Assembly (NCBI GenBank): GCA_902572675.1
Contig: CACGGY010000058.1
Span: forward strand, 1 to 5,482
Source of the DNA: an uncultured Prochlorococcus sp.
GTDB lineage: Bacteria > Cyanobacteriota > Cyanobacteriia > PCC-6307 > Cyanobiaceae
Length of the DNA: 5,482 nucleotides
Direction of reading: 5' to 3'
The position numbers and the translations under genes were made by a program. Positions within the stretch are counted from its first letter, which is position 1. The number at the start of each line of letters is the position of its first letter. Under the pieces are notes generated by a model. That model saw only the letters and a program-made list of their open reading frames with translations, made no database searches and was not told the origin of the DNA. Positions 1-5,482 of the stretch are shown piece by piece.

Positions 1-360
1 AAATTAAGATTTATAGCAAAAAGTGCACAACTTCCTATTTCTTTAGAAACCCCAATAGGGAAGGAAGAAGACTCAAGACTCGGAGACTTTATAGAGGCTG
101 ATATAGAAAATCCAGAGCAAGATGTTTCTAAAACTTTATTAAGAGAAGATTTGGAAGGAGTTCTAGCCACTCTTAGTCCAAGAGAAAGAGATGTTCTCAG
201 ATTGAGATATGGAATTGATGATGGAAGAATGAAAACTCTTGAAGAAATTGGCCAGATTTTTGATGTGACGAGAGAAAGAATTAGACAAATAGAGGCAAAA
301 GCTCTAAGAAAACTTAGACATCCAAATCGAAATGGGGTTTTAAAAGAATATATAAAATAA
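1..360 (+). CDS. rpoD: RNA polymerase principal sigma factor, C-terminal part (5' truncated)
   Basis: The frame is open from base 1 to a TAA at 358-360, giving the last 119 residues of a sigma-70 protein; the start lies left of the window. Fragment residues 11-33 ([10 protein letters not shown], then RLGDFIE) are the region 3.2 linker that reaches toward the RNA polymerase active site. Residues 58-71 ([14 protein letters not shown]) are region 4.1. Residues 80-106 ([20 protein letters not shown], then KALRKLR) are the region 4.2 helix-turn-helix that contacts the -35 element. The tail [13 protein letters not shown] resembles the end of cyanobacterial group 1 SigA rather than group 2 sigmas, so I favour the housekeeping factor. 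Cyanobacteria carry several close group 2 paralogues, and the diagnostic N-terminal regions 1.1-2.4 are missing, so the paralogue call is less certain than the family. Internal codons such as the TTG at 151 are not the real start. Confidence 0.9.
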   Translation, partial: KLRFIAKSAQLPISLETPIGKEEDSRLGDFIEADIENPEQDVSKTLLREDLEGVLATLSPRERDVLRLRYGIDDGRMKTLEEIGQIFDVTRERIRQIEAKALRKLRHPNRNGVLKEYIK

Positions 361-371
361 AAAAAGTTAAG

Positions 372-377
372 TATAAT
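372..377 (+). promoter_or_regulatory. Candidate -10 element for hemC
   Basis: A perfect TATAAT lies 12 bp after the rpoD stop and would place a transcription start near 384, giving hemC a leader of about 73 nt. No TTGACA-like -35 is visible at the expected distance, where the sequence is the AT-rich end of rpoD. In DNA this rich in A and T a chance TATAAT is quite likely. A second AT-rich hexamer, TAAAAT, is at 410-415. The alternative is that hemC is read through from rpoD. Confidence 0.3.
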
Positions 378-408
378 ATTTAGCTTTAAAAACTTGCAAA
401 AGAATAGC

Positions 409-434
409 TTAAAATAGATTCGACTTTATTTTAA
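409..434 (+). repeat. AT-only inverted repeat in the rpoD-hemC spacer
   Basis: Arms 409-418 (TTAAAATAGA) and 425-434 (TTTATTTTAA) can pair over 10 positions, one of them G-U, around the 6-nt loop TTCGAC. There is no GC pair in the stem and no T-run directly after it, so it is not a convincing intrinsic terminator. It would sit in the hemC leader or the rpoD 3' UTR. It may be a weak RNA structure, or simply a product of base composition. Confidence 0.3.
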
Positions 435-456
435 TTCAAACTCAAAATAATATTTA

Positions 457-1413
457 ATGACAAATTTTAAGCTGAAAATAGCTAGTAGAAGAAGTAAACT
501 AGCCATGGTTCAAACTTTATGGGTTAAAGATCAACTAGAAAGGAATATTCCCAATTTAGAGGTATCTATTGAAGCTATGGCAACTCAAGGAGACAAAATC
601 CTGGATGTTGCGTTAGCAAAAATAGGCGACAAAGGCTTATTTACAAAAGAACTTGAAGCACAAATGCTAGTAGGCCATGCAGATATAGCAGTACATTCTC
701 TGAAAGATTTACCAACCAATTTGCCTAATGGACTTAAATTAGGATGCATTACAAAAAGGGAAGATCCTGCAGATGCTTTAGTAGTAAGTAAAAAAAATGA
801 CTGTTATAAATTAGAAACTTTACCTGAAGGTTCTATTGTTGGAACGAGCTCTCTAAGAAGACTTGCACAATTAAGAAATAAGTACCCACATCTTGTTTTC
901 AAAGATATCAGGGGAAATGTTATTACCAGAATTGAAAAATTAGATGCCGGGGAATTTGATTGTATAGTTCTTGCAGCCGCTGGTTTAAAGAGATTGGGCT
1001 TTGAATCAAGAATTCACCAGATTATACCAAGTGAAATTTCCCTTCATGCCGTTGGCCAAGGAGCTCTAGGAATTGAATGTAAATCTGATGATAAAAAAGT
1101 TTTAGAAATTATAAATGTCTTAGAAGATAAACCCACTAGCCAAAGATGTCATGCTGAAAGAGCTTTTTTAAGAGAGCTTGAAGGTGGATGCCAAGTCCCA
1201 ATAGGTGTTAATAGTAATATTGATAATGGACAACTTTACCTTACTGGTATGGTTGCCTCTCTTGATGGGAAAAGGCTTATAAAAGATCAAGTTATTGGCA
1301 ATATTAATGATCCTGAACTGATAGGCTTAGAACTAGCGAAGAGACTAAAGCTCCAAGGTGCGGATAAAATACTCAGCGAAATATTTGAAGAATTTAGAGA
1401 AAACAAAAATTAA
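457..1413 (+). CDS. hemC: Hydroxymethylbilane synthase (porphobilinogen deaminase)
   Basis: This cytosolic enzyme joins four porphobilinogen molecules into the linear tetrapyrrole hydroxymethylbilane, feeding heme, chlorophyll, bilin and corrinoid synthesis. The protein has 318 residues, close to the 313 of the E. coli enzyme. The N-terminus [13 protein letters not shown] is the usual first strand and helix. [11 protein letters not shown] (about 57-67) and HSLKDLP (80-86) form the active-site face; Asp84 falls at the same number as the catalytic Asp84 of E. coli. VGTSSLRR (128-135) supplies the arginines that bind substrate carboxylates. Cys245 in [10 protein letters not shown] is the attachment point of the dipyrromethane cofactor. 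All three domains are present and no key residue is missing. The ATG at 457 has no Shine-Dalgarno sequence, but it puts the conserved N-terminal motif at the usual distance. The gene follows rpoD by 96 bp and converges on ppa with no spacer. Confidence 0.97.
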   Translation: MTNFKLKIASRRSKLAMVQTLWVKDQLERNIPNLEVSIEAMATQGDKILDVALAKIGDKGLFTKELEAQMLVGHADIAVHSLKDLPTNLPNGLKLGCITKREDPADALVVSKKNDCYKLETLPEGSIVGTSSLRRLAQLRNKYPHLVFKDIRGNVITRIEKLDAGEFDCIVLAAAGLKRLGFESRIHQIIPSEISLHAVGQGALGIECKSDDKKVLEIINVLEDKPTSQRCHAERAFLRELEGGCQVPIGVNSNIDNGQLYLTGMVASLDGKRLIKDQVIGNINDPELIGLELAKRLKLQGADKILSEIFEEFRENKN

Positions 1414-1429
1414 TTAATTTACTAATTTT
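1400..1429 (-). terminator. Weak candidate terminator for ppa, inside the end of hemC
   Basis: On the minus strand an AT-only 7-bp inverted repeat (AAAATTA at 1429-1423, TAATTTT at 1412-1406) with a 10-nt loop is followed at once by TGTTTT. It overlaps both stop codons. The stem has no GC pair and would be weak, so this is only a geometric resemblance to an intrinsic terminator. No better hairpin is possible between hemC and ppa because they share no intergenic sequence. Confidence 0.25.
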
Positions 1430-2001
1430 GGATCAATTTCTTTTTTGTATCTCTCTTCACAATCTTTAATCACTTTAACAGCTTCTTCTATACCAAAAAA
1501 ACCATTAACAGTGCATGTTCCAGGTTTTTTTAGATCTTTGTAGTGCTCCCAATAATACTTTGTTTCTTTTAACCAATGCTCTCCAAGGTCTTCATAACTT
1601 GAGATATGATCCACTCTTTTATCATCTGCGATAACCGCTATTACCTTATCATCGACCTCTCCACCATCATCAAATTTCATCACTCCAATAATCCTTGCCT
1701 CCACAATAGATCCTGGTATCAATGGCTCAGTTACATTGACAATTTCGACATCAAGTGGATCCCCATCTTCATCCCACGTCCTTGGTATACATCCATAAGC
1801 AAAAGGATAAGCAAGTGAAGAATAACCTACCCTATCAAGTTTAAGGTGGCCCGTTTCTGTAATTAATTCATATTTATTTATGGTATTAGAGTTCAATTCA
1901 ACAATAGTGTTTATTACTTTATTTGAGCTGTCAGTGAATGCATCTAGTATGTGCAATAAATTTGGTGTAACCCTGCTTGGGGGTTGATTAAGGTTTGCCA
2001 T
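1414..2001 (-). CDS. ppa: Inorganic pyrophosphatase (family I, soluble)
   Basis: This enzyme hydrolyses pyrophosphate to phosphate in the cytosol with Mg2+, pulling nucleic acid, aminoacyl-tRNA and activation reactions forward. From the ATG at 2001 it is 195 residues: an N-terminal cyanobacterial-type extension of about 15 residues before the family I core. The signature DGDPLDV is at 79-85 and holds three metal-binding aspartates. Glu35, Lys43 and Glu45 (in VELN and NKYELI) match E. coli Glu20, Lys29 and Glu31. Asp112, Asp117 and Lys119 match Asp97, Asp102 and Lys104, and WEHYKDLKK carries the substrate-binding Tyr154-Lys155 pair. An in-frame TTG one codon upstream (2004) is possible, but ATG is preferred because MANLNQPPSR is the expected start. 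The TAA abuts the hemC stop. The gene may be co-transcribed with the M32 peptidase 63 bp upstream or use its own promoter. Confidence 0.97.
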   Translation of the reverse strand: MANLNQPPSRVTPNLLHILDAFTDSSNKVINTIVELNSNTINKYELITETGHLKLDRVGYSSLAYPFAYGCIPRTWDEDGDPLDVEIVNVTEPLIPGSIVEARIIGVMKFDDGGEVDDKVIAVIADDKRVDHISSYEDLGEHWLKETKYYWEHYKDLKKPGTCTVNGFFGIEEAVKVIKDCEERYKKEIDPKLVN

Positions 2002-2017
2002 CAAGAAATAATTTTTA

Positions 2018-2045
2018 TTTATATTACATCCTCACACTCAACCAA
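2018..2045 (-). promoter_or_regulatory. Candidate promoter for ppa
   Basis: Read on the minus strand, the 63-bp gap between the peptidase stop and the ppa start contains TTGGTT (2045-2040), a 16-bp spacer and TATAAA (2023-2018), 17 bp before the ATG. The -10 matches consensus at five of six positions; the -35 matches only TTG. A start site this near the ATG would leave a very short leader. Plausible but unproven. Confidence 0.25.
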
Positions 2046-2064
2046 ATTCTTTAAAAGTAATGTT

Positions 2065-3570
2065 TCAGCAAAAATCATTTATTTTAGACTTTAAATGATT
2101 AATAAAATAGTTTGGTGATAGTTCTTCTTTAGTGACCGTTTTTATCAATTCCATAGAATTAACTGATCTGCCATATTTATGAACATTATTTCTTAACCAA
2201 AAAATAATTTTTTGATATTCACCATTTTGGATTAAATCATCTATCAAACCAATGTCTCTTTCCATTTGTGAAGATATTTGCGCACTTATAAGATGACCTA
2301 ACAAATACGAAGGGAAATATCCAAACGCACCTTCACTCCAATGAACATCTTGAAGACAACCCTCTGAATCATTAGATGGTTGTATTCCTAAAAGTTCACC
2401 ATATCTCTTATTCCATTCCTCTGGAATATCTTCAGCAGGTAACCCCCCTTCAATTAAATCTATTTCAAGTTCGGTTCTAACCAAAATATGTAAACCATAG
2501 GTCAATTCATCTGCCTCAACCCTATTTAATCCTGCTTCCAAATGATTAATAGATTTCCATAGGTCAAAATAATTATTTAATGTGCATCCAGCCGAAACAA
2601 ATTTTTTAAAAAATCTTTTCGAAAAAGATTTGGATTTAACTATTCTATTTTCCCAAAATAATGATTGACTTTCATGTATACCCATAGAAGTTGCTTGACC
2701 TAAAGGCCAAGCAAACCATTGATGACTTTGTGATGGTAGACCTTGCTCATAAATTGAATGTCCCCATTCATGTGCAGTTGCTAAAAAACTTGATAATGGT
2801 TCACCCTCAACAATTCTTGTCGTAATCCTATAATCATTAGGCCCTAATGTAATCGAAAAAGGATGAGGAGATTTACCAACAACAACTTGATCTTTATCTC
2901 TCCCAAACTCATCAAGTAATTTAGAACATAAATTATGTTGAGATTCTGGACTTAAATCCCAGTCATATTTCTTAGACTTTTTAATCCCTCTAATCAACTC
3001 TGGGAGAGTGTCTTTCAAAGGCTGAAACATTTTATTCAACCACTTTAAAGTTAATTCAGGCTCAAAGGGTTGGGCTAGAGTTTCCCATGGTGAATATTGA
3101 TCTGATATTTGTTTTGCCTCTTCAATCCGTAATTTGACTAATTCTTCAAAGAATGGGAGGAAAACTTTAAAATCAGATTTTTTCTTAGCTTCTTGCCAAC
3201 TTTCATATCCTTTAGATTTTGCCTTTGCTAAAGACTCAACTAATCTAGGATCTAAATTTTTCGCTTTATTAAATTCCTTGATTAAAAGATTAATGTTTCT
3301 TTTTTTACCTTTAATAAAGCGTTGATTATTGGAATTTTGTTCAGTATCTAATAATTCATTTTTGGCGGATTGTATTAAATTAAAAAATTCTTCAGAAGAA
3401 TTTCTTCTATGCAAGTTTTTGGCAATATAGGTAAGTTGTTCAGACCTCCAAGAAGCTCCTTTCTTGGGCATCCCAGTATTCTGATCCCAATAAAGTGTAT
3501 TTTGGATTGAACCTAAAATTTGAGTTTCTTTAAGATAAGCCCCCAGCTTATTCCATTGAAGTTCTGCCAA
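2065..3570 (-). CDS. M32 family metallocarboxypeptidase (Taq carboxypeptidase type)
   Basis: Members of this family are zinc (or cobalt) carboxypeptidases that remove C-terminal residues from peptides in the cytosol; the physiological substrate here is unknown. The 501 residues match the usual 490-510. HPF at 236-238 and LGPNDYRITTR (242-252) precede the zinc motif HEWGH (267-271), where His267 and His271 bind metal and Glu268 is the catalytic base. HESQSLFWEN (299-308) supplies the third ligand, probably Glu300. RVEADELTYGLHILVR (350-365) and DVHWSEGAFGYFPSYLLG (408-425) are the remaining family blocks. No signal peptide or membrane segment is visible. The start is TTG at 3570: an in-frame stop lies six codons upstream, and the next ATG (codon 34) would remove the conserved N-terminal block with SIQNTLYWDQ. 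The stop is TGA. The gene is divergent from yjbQ and lies directly upstream of ppa on the same strand. Confidence 0.95.
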   Translation of the reverse strand: MAELQWNKLGAYLKETQILGSIQNTLYWDQNTGMPKKGASWRSEQLTYIAKNLHRRNSSEEFFNLIQSAKNELLDTEQNSNNQRFIKGKKRNINLLIKEFNKAKNLDPRLVESLAKAKSKGYESWQEAKKKSDFKVFLPFFEELVKLRIEEAKQISDQYSPWETLAQPFEPELTLKWLNKMFQPLKDTLPELIRGIKKSKKYDWDLSPESQHNLCSKLLDEFGRDKDQVVVGKSPHPFSITLGPNDYRITTRIVEGEPLSSFLATAHEWGHSIYEQGLPSQSHQWFAWPLGQATSMGIHESQSLFWENRIVKSKSFSKRFFKKFVSAGCTLNNYFDLWKSINHLEAGLNRVEADELTYGLHILVRTELEIDLIEGGLPAEDIPEEWNKRYGELLGIQPSNDSEGCLQDVHWSEGAFGYFPSYLLGHLISAQISSQMERDIGLIDDLIQNGEYQKIIFWLRNNVHKYGRSVNSMELIKTVTKEELSPNYFINHLKSKINDFC

Positions 3571-3674
3571 AAATTTATATTTAAATTAATTTCATCTTAA
3601 GATAAAAATTTTGATGTTTGAATAAAACATACATCGTTTATACATAATAGAATATTAATTAAGTTTGTACTTAT
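3571..3674. promoter_or_regulatory. Divergent promoter region between the M32 peptidase gene and yjbQ
   Basis: This 104-bp non-coding gap separates two divergent starts, so it should carry both promoters. For yjbQ a possible pair is TTGAAT (3618-3623) with CATAAT (3643-3648), although the 19-bp spacing is long; TATACA at 3639-3644 is an alternative -10. A perfect 10-bp palindrome ATCTTAAGAT (3594-3603) and an adjoining AAAATTTT (3605-3612) lie closer to the peptidase start. No consensus promoter was convincing for the minus strand. No small ORF or RNA gene is evident here. Confidence 0.4.
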
Positions 3675-4160
3675 ATGGAACAGATATTTTCAAAATTAGA
3701 ATTTATAACTCATGGTGAGGGATTTATCGACATAACTAGTGATTTAAATTTATTTATTGAAAAAAATAATTTTGATTCAGGAATTTTAAATTTAACTTCA
3801 CTTCATACTAGTTGCAGCTTAACTATTAATGAGAATGCTGATCCAAATGTACTAAGAGACTTAAAAAAATATATGCAATCTATAGTCCCATATAATTCCT
3901 ACTTAGATTTATCAAAAAATAGAGAAGAAATTTCTTATAAACATTATCAAGAAGGAGCTGACGATATGCCAGCACATATAAAAACATCCCTAACAAACAC
4001 TTGTTTATCTTTAAGTTTTCTGGACAGTAATCTTATGCTTGGCGCATGGCAAGCAGTTTATTTATGGGAACATAGATTCGATCGTAAAGAAAGAACTTTG
4101 AATGTACATGTAATTGGTGAGAAAAGGCAAAATACTTATAATGTAATTAATAAAAACTAA
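3675..4160 (+). CDS. yjbQ: YjbQ/UPF0047 family protein
   Basis: This is a small conserved protein of the secondary thiamine-phosphate synthase-like (UPF0047, YjbQ) family. E. coli YjbQ has been reported to have weak thiamine-phosphate synthase activity, but the main cellular role of the family is not settled. The 161 residues are slightly longer than the typical 130-150. Family blocks appear in order: HTSCSLTINENADP (44-57), His90 followed by EGADDMPAHIK (93-103), and LGAWQAVYLWEHR (122-134). The conserved histidines 44, 90 and 101 would be expected to form the presumed metal or active site. No signal peptide or transmembrane segment is seen. The ATG at 3675 gives a natural N-terminus without a Shine-Dalgarno sequence. 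The gene begins a run of three co-directional genes; its stop is 13 bp before the pterin dehydratase start. Confidence 0.93.
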   Translation: MEQIFSKLEFITHGEGFIDITSDLNLFIEKNNFDSGILNLTSLHTSCSLTINENADPNVLRDLKKYMQSIVPYNSYLDLSKNREEISYKHYQEGADDMPAHIKTSLTNTCLSLSFLDSNLMLGAWQAVYLWEHRFDRKERTLNVHVIGEKRQNTYNVINKN

Positions 4161-4173
4161 TATTAATTATTTA

Positions 4174-4464
4174 ATGGAACCTTACCTTTTGCAAGATGAA
4201 GAATTAAAGGAATTAATCGTAAAAATACCAGGCTGGGAGATTAACAAAGAACAAATACAGAGAGAATTTAAATTTTCTAATTTTATTGAAGCCTTCTCAT
4301 TTATGACTAAAATTGCTTTAATATGCGAAAAATATAACCATCATCCTAACTGGGAAAATGTTTATTCAAAAGTAATAATCAGGTTAAGTACACATGATTT
4401 AGGGGGCATAACAAATCTGGATCAAACATTAGCTTCAGAAATAAATAAAGTTTTTGATCAATAA
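4174..4464 (+). CDS. phhB: Pterin-4a-carbinolamine dehydratase (PCD/DCoH family)
   Basis: PCD dehydrates 4a-hydroxytetrahydropterin so that the pterin cofactor of hydroxylases can be recycled. The 96 residues are a full-length single-domain PCD. The active-site pattern is complete: Glu52, then His56-His57-Pro58, Tyr64, His74 and Asp83, at the spacing of the catalytic family motif. His56, His57 and His74 correspond to His61, His62 and His79 of mammalian DCoH. This intact site argues against the PCD-like alpha-carboxysome Rubisco assembly factor (acRAF), whose pterin site is degenerate. PCDs also occur in many bacteria and plastids lacking an aromatic amino acid hydroxylase, where their role is debated, so the enzyme class is firmer than the pathway. 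The gene lies 13 bp after yjbQ and 41 bp before the COG0523 gene, so co-transcription is likely. Confidence 0.94.
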   Translation: MEPYLLQDEELKELIVKIPGWEINKEQIQREFKFSNFIEAFSFMTKIALICEKYNHHPNWENVYSKVIIRLSTHDLGGITNLDQTLASEINKVFDQ

Positions 4465-4505
4465 AATTTCAAATTTTAATTTATTCATTTAAAAAACTCG
4501 TCAAA

Positions 4506-5482
4506 ATGTCTAAAAAATTGTTACCTGTTACGATTATTAGTGGATTTTTAGGTTCTGGCAAAACTACACTATTAAATCATATTTTAAAAAATCAAGTTAA
4601 TCTTAAAACGGCTGTTTTGGTTAATGAATTTGGAGAGATAGGAATAGATAATGACTTAATAATAGAAGGCTCAGAAGATATGATCGAATTAAATAATGGC
4701 TGTATATGTTGCTCTATTAATGGTGAATTGTTAAATACAGTATCCAAAGTTTTAGAAAGATCTGAAAAAATTGACTATATGATTGTCGAGACTACTGGGC
4801 TAGCAGATCCATTACCAGTAGCCATGACTTTTGCAGCTGGAGATCTTCGAGAAAAAGTAAGATTAGATTCAATCATCACTGTTATTGATGGAGAAAATTT
4901 TGATTTTGAAATTAATAATACAAGTGTCGCTTATTCTCAGATTTTATACGGGGATATTCTACTTCTAAATAAATGTGATTTAGTCAACGAAGAAAAATTA
5001 AACAAAGTCGAAAAATTTATAAATAAAATAAAAAAAGAACCAAGGATATTGAGATCAACCAATAGTGAAGTTGGATTACAAACAATAATGAGTGTAGGGG
5101 TATTTGAAACAGATACTTTTAAATTCGATAAGGGCACAGAAGATCTAGAAGAAAATTCACACGATCACTCTTCTCATTCACACGATCATTCTTCTCATTC
5201 ACACGATCATTCTTCTCATTCACACGATCATTCTTCTCATTCACACGATTTGATTAATAATATAGAAGGTTTTACATCAGTTTCTTATGAGACATTTGAA
5301 CCATTTTCTTTAAGGAAGTTTCAATATTTCTTAGATAATCAAATCTCACAAAACGTATTTAGGGCAAAAGGAATATTATGGTTTATGGAAAGTGAAAAAA
5401 AGCACATTTTTCACTTATCTGGAAAACGATTTTCTTTAGATGATGAAGAGTGGACAAAAGAAAAATCTAACAAGATAGTATT
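4506..5482 (+). CDS. CobW/COG0523 family GTP-binding metal chaperone (3' truncated)
   Basis: G3E-family GTPases of the CobW/COG0523 group deliver metals, often zinc or cobalt, to client enzymes in the cytosol. The frame runs from ATG 4506 to the right edge: 325 codons plus two bases, without a stop. The N-terminus carries the P-loop GFLGSGKTT (13-21), EFGEIGID (41-48), the metal-binding CxCC motif (Cys66, Cys68, Cys69) that defines the family, Walker B-like IVETTGLADP (93-102), and the guanine-specificity motif NKCD (155-158). Residues 218-248 are a histidine-rich repeat array. The CobW C-terminal domain starts near 255 (SVSYETFEPFSLRKF, 258-272, then RAKGILWFM) and is incomplete. The client cannot be read from sequence: cobalt for corrinoid synthesis (true CobW) and zinc allocation are both possible. 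I see no Zur-like operator in the 41-bp gap upstream. It is probably the third gene of an operon with yjbQ and the pterin dehydratase. Confidence 0.95.
   Translation, partial: MSKKLLPVTIISGFLGSGKTTLLNHILKNQVNLKTAVLVNEFGEIGIDNDLIIEGSEDMIELNNGCICCSINGELLNTVSKVLERSEKIDYMIVETTGLADPLPVAMTFAAGDLREKVRLDSIITVIDGENFDFEINNTSVAYSQILYGDILLLNKCDLVNEEKLNKVEKFINKIKKEPRILRSTNSEVGLQTIMSVGVFETDTFKFDKGTEDLEENSHDHSSHSHDHSSHSHDHSSHSHDHSSHSHDLINNIEGFTSVSYETFEPFSLRKFQYFLDNQISQNVFRAKGILWFMESEKKHIFHLSGKRFSLDDEEWTKEKSNKIV
5157..5249 (+). repeat. In-frame 21-bp tandem repeat encoding SHDHSSH
   Basis: There are four full 21-bp units (5157-5177, 5178-5198, 5199-5219, 5220-5240) followed by the first 9 bp of a fifth (5241-5249). 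Units 2-4 are identical; unit 1 differs by one silent change (CAC for CAT in the fourth codon). The unit is a whole number of codons, so gain or loss of copies keeps the frame. The product is four SHDHSSH blocks plus SHD, with 13 histidines in 31 residues, placed between the GTPase domain and the CobW C-terminal domain. His-rich stretches at this position are known in COG0523 proteins and are thought to bind metal. Confidence 0.97.

Noticed and set aside
1606..1818. Plus-strand open frame of 70 codons
   Set aside because: It lies wholly antisense to ppa, whose family motifs are intact, and its translation resembles no family.
2002..2004. TTG one codon upstream as the ppa start
   Set aside because: The adjacent ATG at 2001 is the stronger start and gives the expected MANLNQ N-terminus.
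2022..2034. Minus-strand GAGG followed by ATG-TAA, a start-stop element upstream of ppa
   Set aside because: It is a two-codon coincidence in AT-rich sequence with no further sign of a regulatory uORF.
3134..3325. Plus-strand open frame of 63 codons
   Set aside because: It lies antisense within the M32 peptidase gene and has no recognisable motif; a chance opening.
4465..4505. Search for a Zur box or cobalamin riboswitch before the COG0523 gene
   Set aside because: The 41-bp gap has no dyad resembling a Zur site and is far too short for a B12 riboswitch.
4937..5137. Minus-strand open frame of 66 codons
   Set aside because: It lies antisense within the COG0523 GTPase gene, which carries all family motifs.
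5157..5249. Regular repeats that might suggest a CRISPR array
   Set aside because: The units are directly adjacent without spacers, are in frame, and encode a His-rich peptide inside a GTPase gene.

Overview
The window looks like core chromosome of a marine picocyanobacterium, most likely Prochlorococcus of a low-GC lineage. The DNA is strongly AT-rich, spacers are short, and no start codon has a clear Shine-Dalgarno sequence. The sigma factor C-terminus and the pyrophosphatase both read as cyanobacterial. The assignment rests on recognising these proteins and on composition; no database search was possible.

Layout. Positions 1-360 (+) are the C-terminal 119 codons of a principal-type sigma-70 factor (rpoD/sigA), cut by the left edge. 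A 96-bp spacer leads to hemC (457-1413, +), hydroxymethylbilane synthase. It converges with ppa (1414-2001, -), family I inorganic pyrophosphatase, with no base between the two stop codons. Upstream of ppa on the same strand is an M32 (Taq-type) metallocarboxypeptidase gene (2065-3570, -). A 104-bp divergent spacer (3571-3674) follows. Then come three co-directional genes that probably form an operon: a YjbQ/UPF0047 protein (3675-4160), pterin-4a-carbinolamine dehydratase (4174-4464), and a CobW/COG0523 metal-chaperone GTPase (4506 to the right edge, still open).

Functionally this is housekeeping: transcription initiation, tetrapyrrole synthesis (for chlorophyll, heme and corrinoid), pyrophosphate removal and peptide turnover, plus a small group linked to cofactors and metals. 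Every long open stretch is explained by a recognisable family. I see no tRNA, rRNA, mobile element, CRISPR array or defence system, and no clearly new system.

The most notable local feature is a near-perfect 21-bp tandem repeat inside the COG0523 gene. It encodes a histidine-rich SHDHSSH array, a likely metal-binding loop that may vary in length between strains. Secondary points are the symmetric zero-gap hemC/ppa junction, the TTG start of the carboxypeptidase, and the catalytically intact pterin dehydratase in a lineage expected to carry an alpha-carboxysome, whose Rubisco assembly factor belongs to the same fold family.
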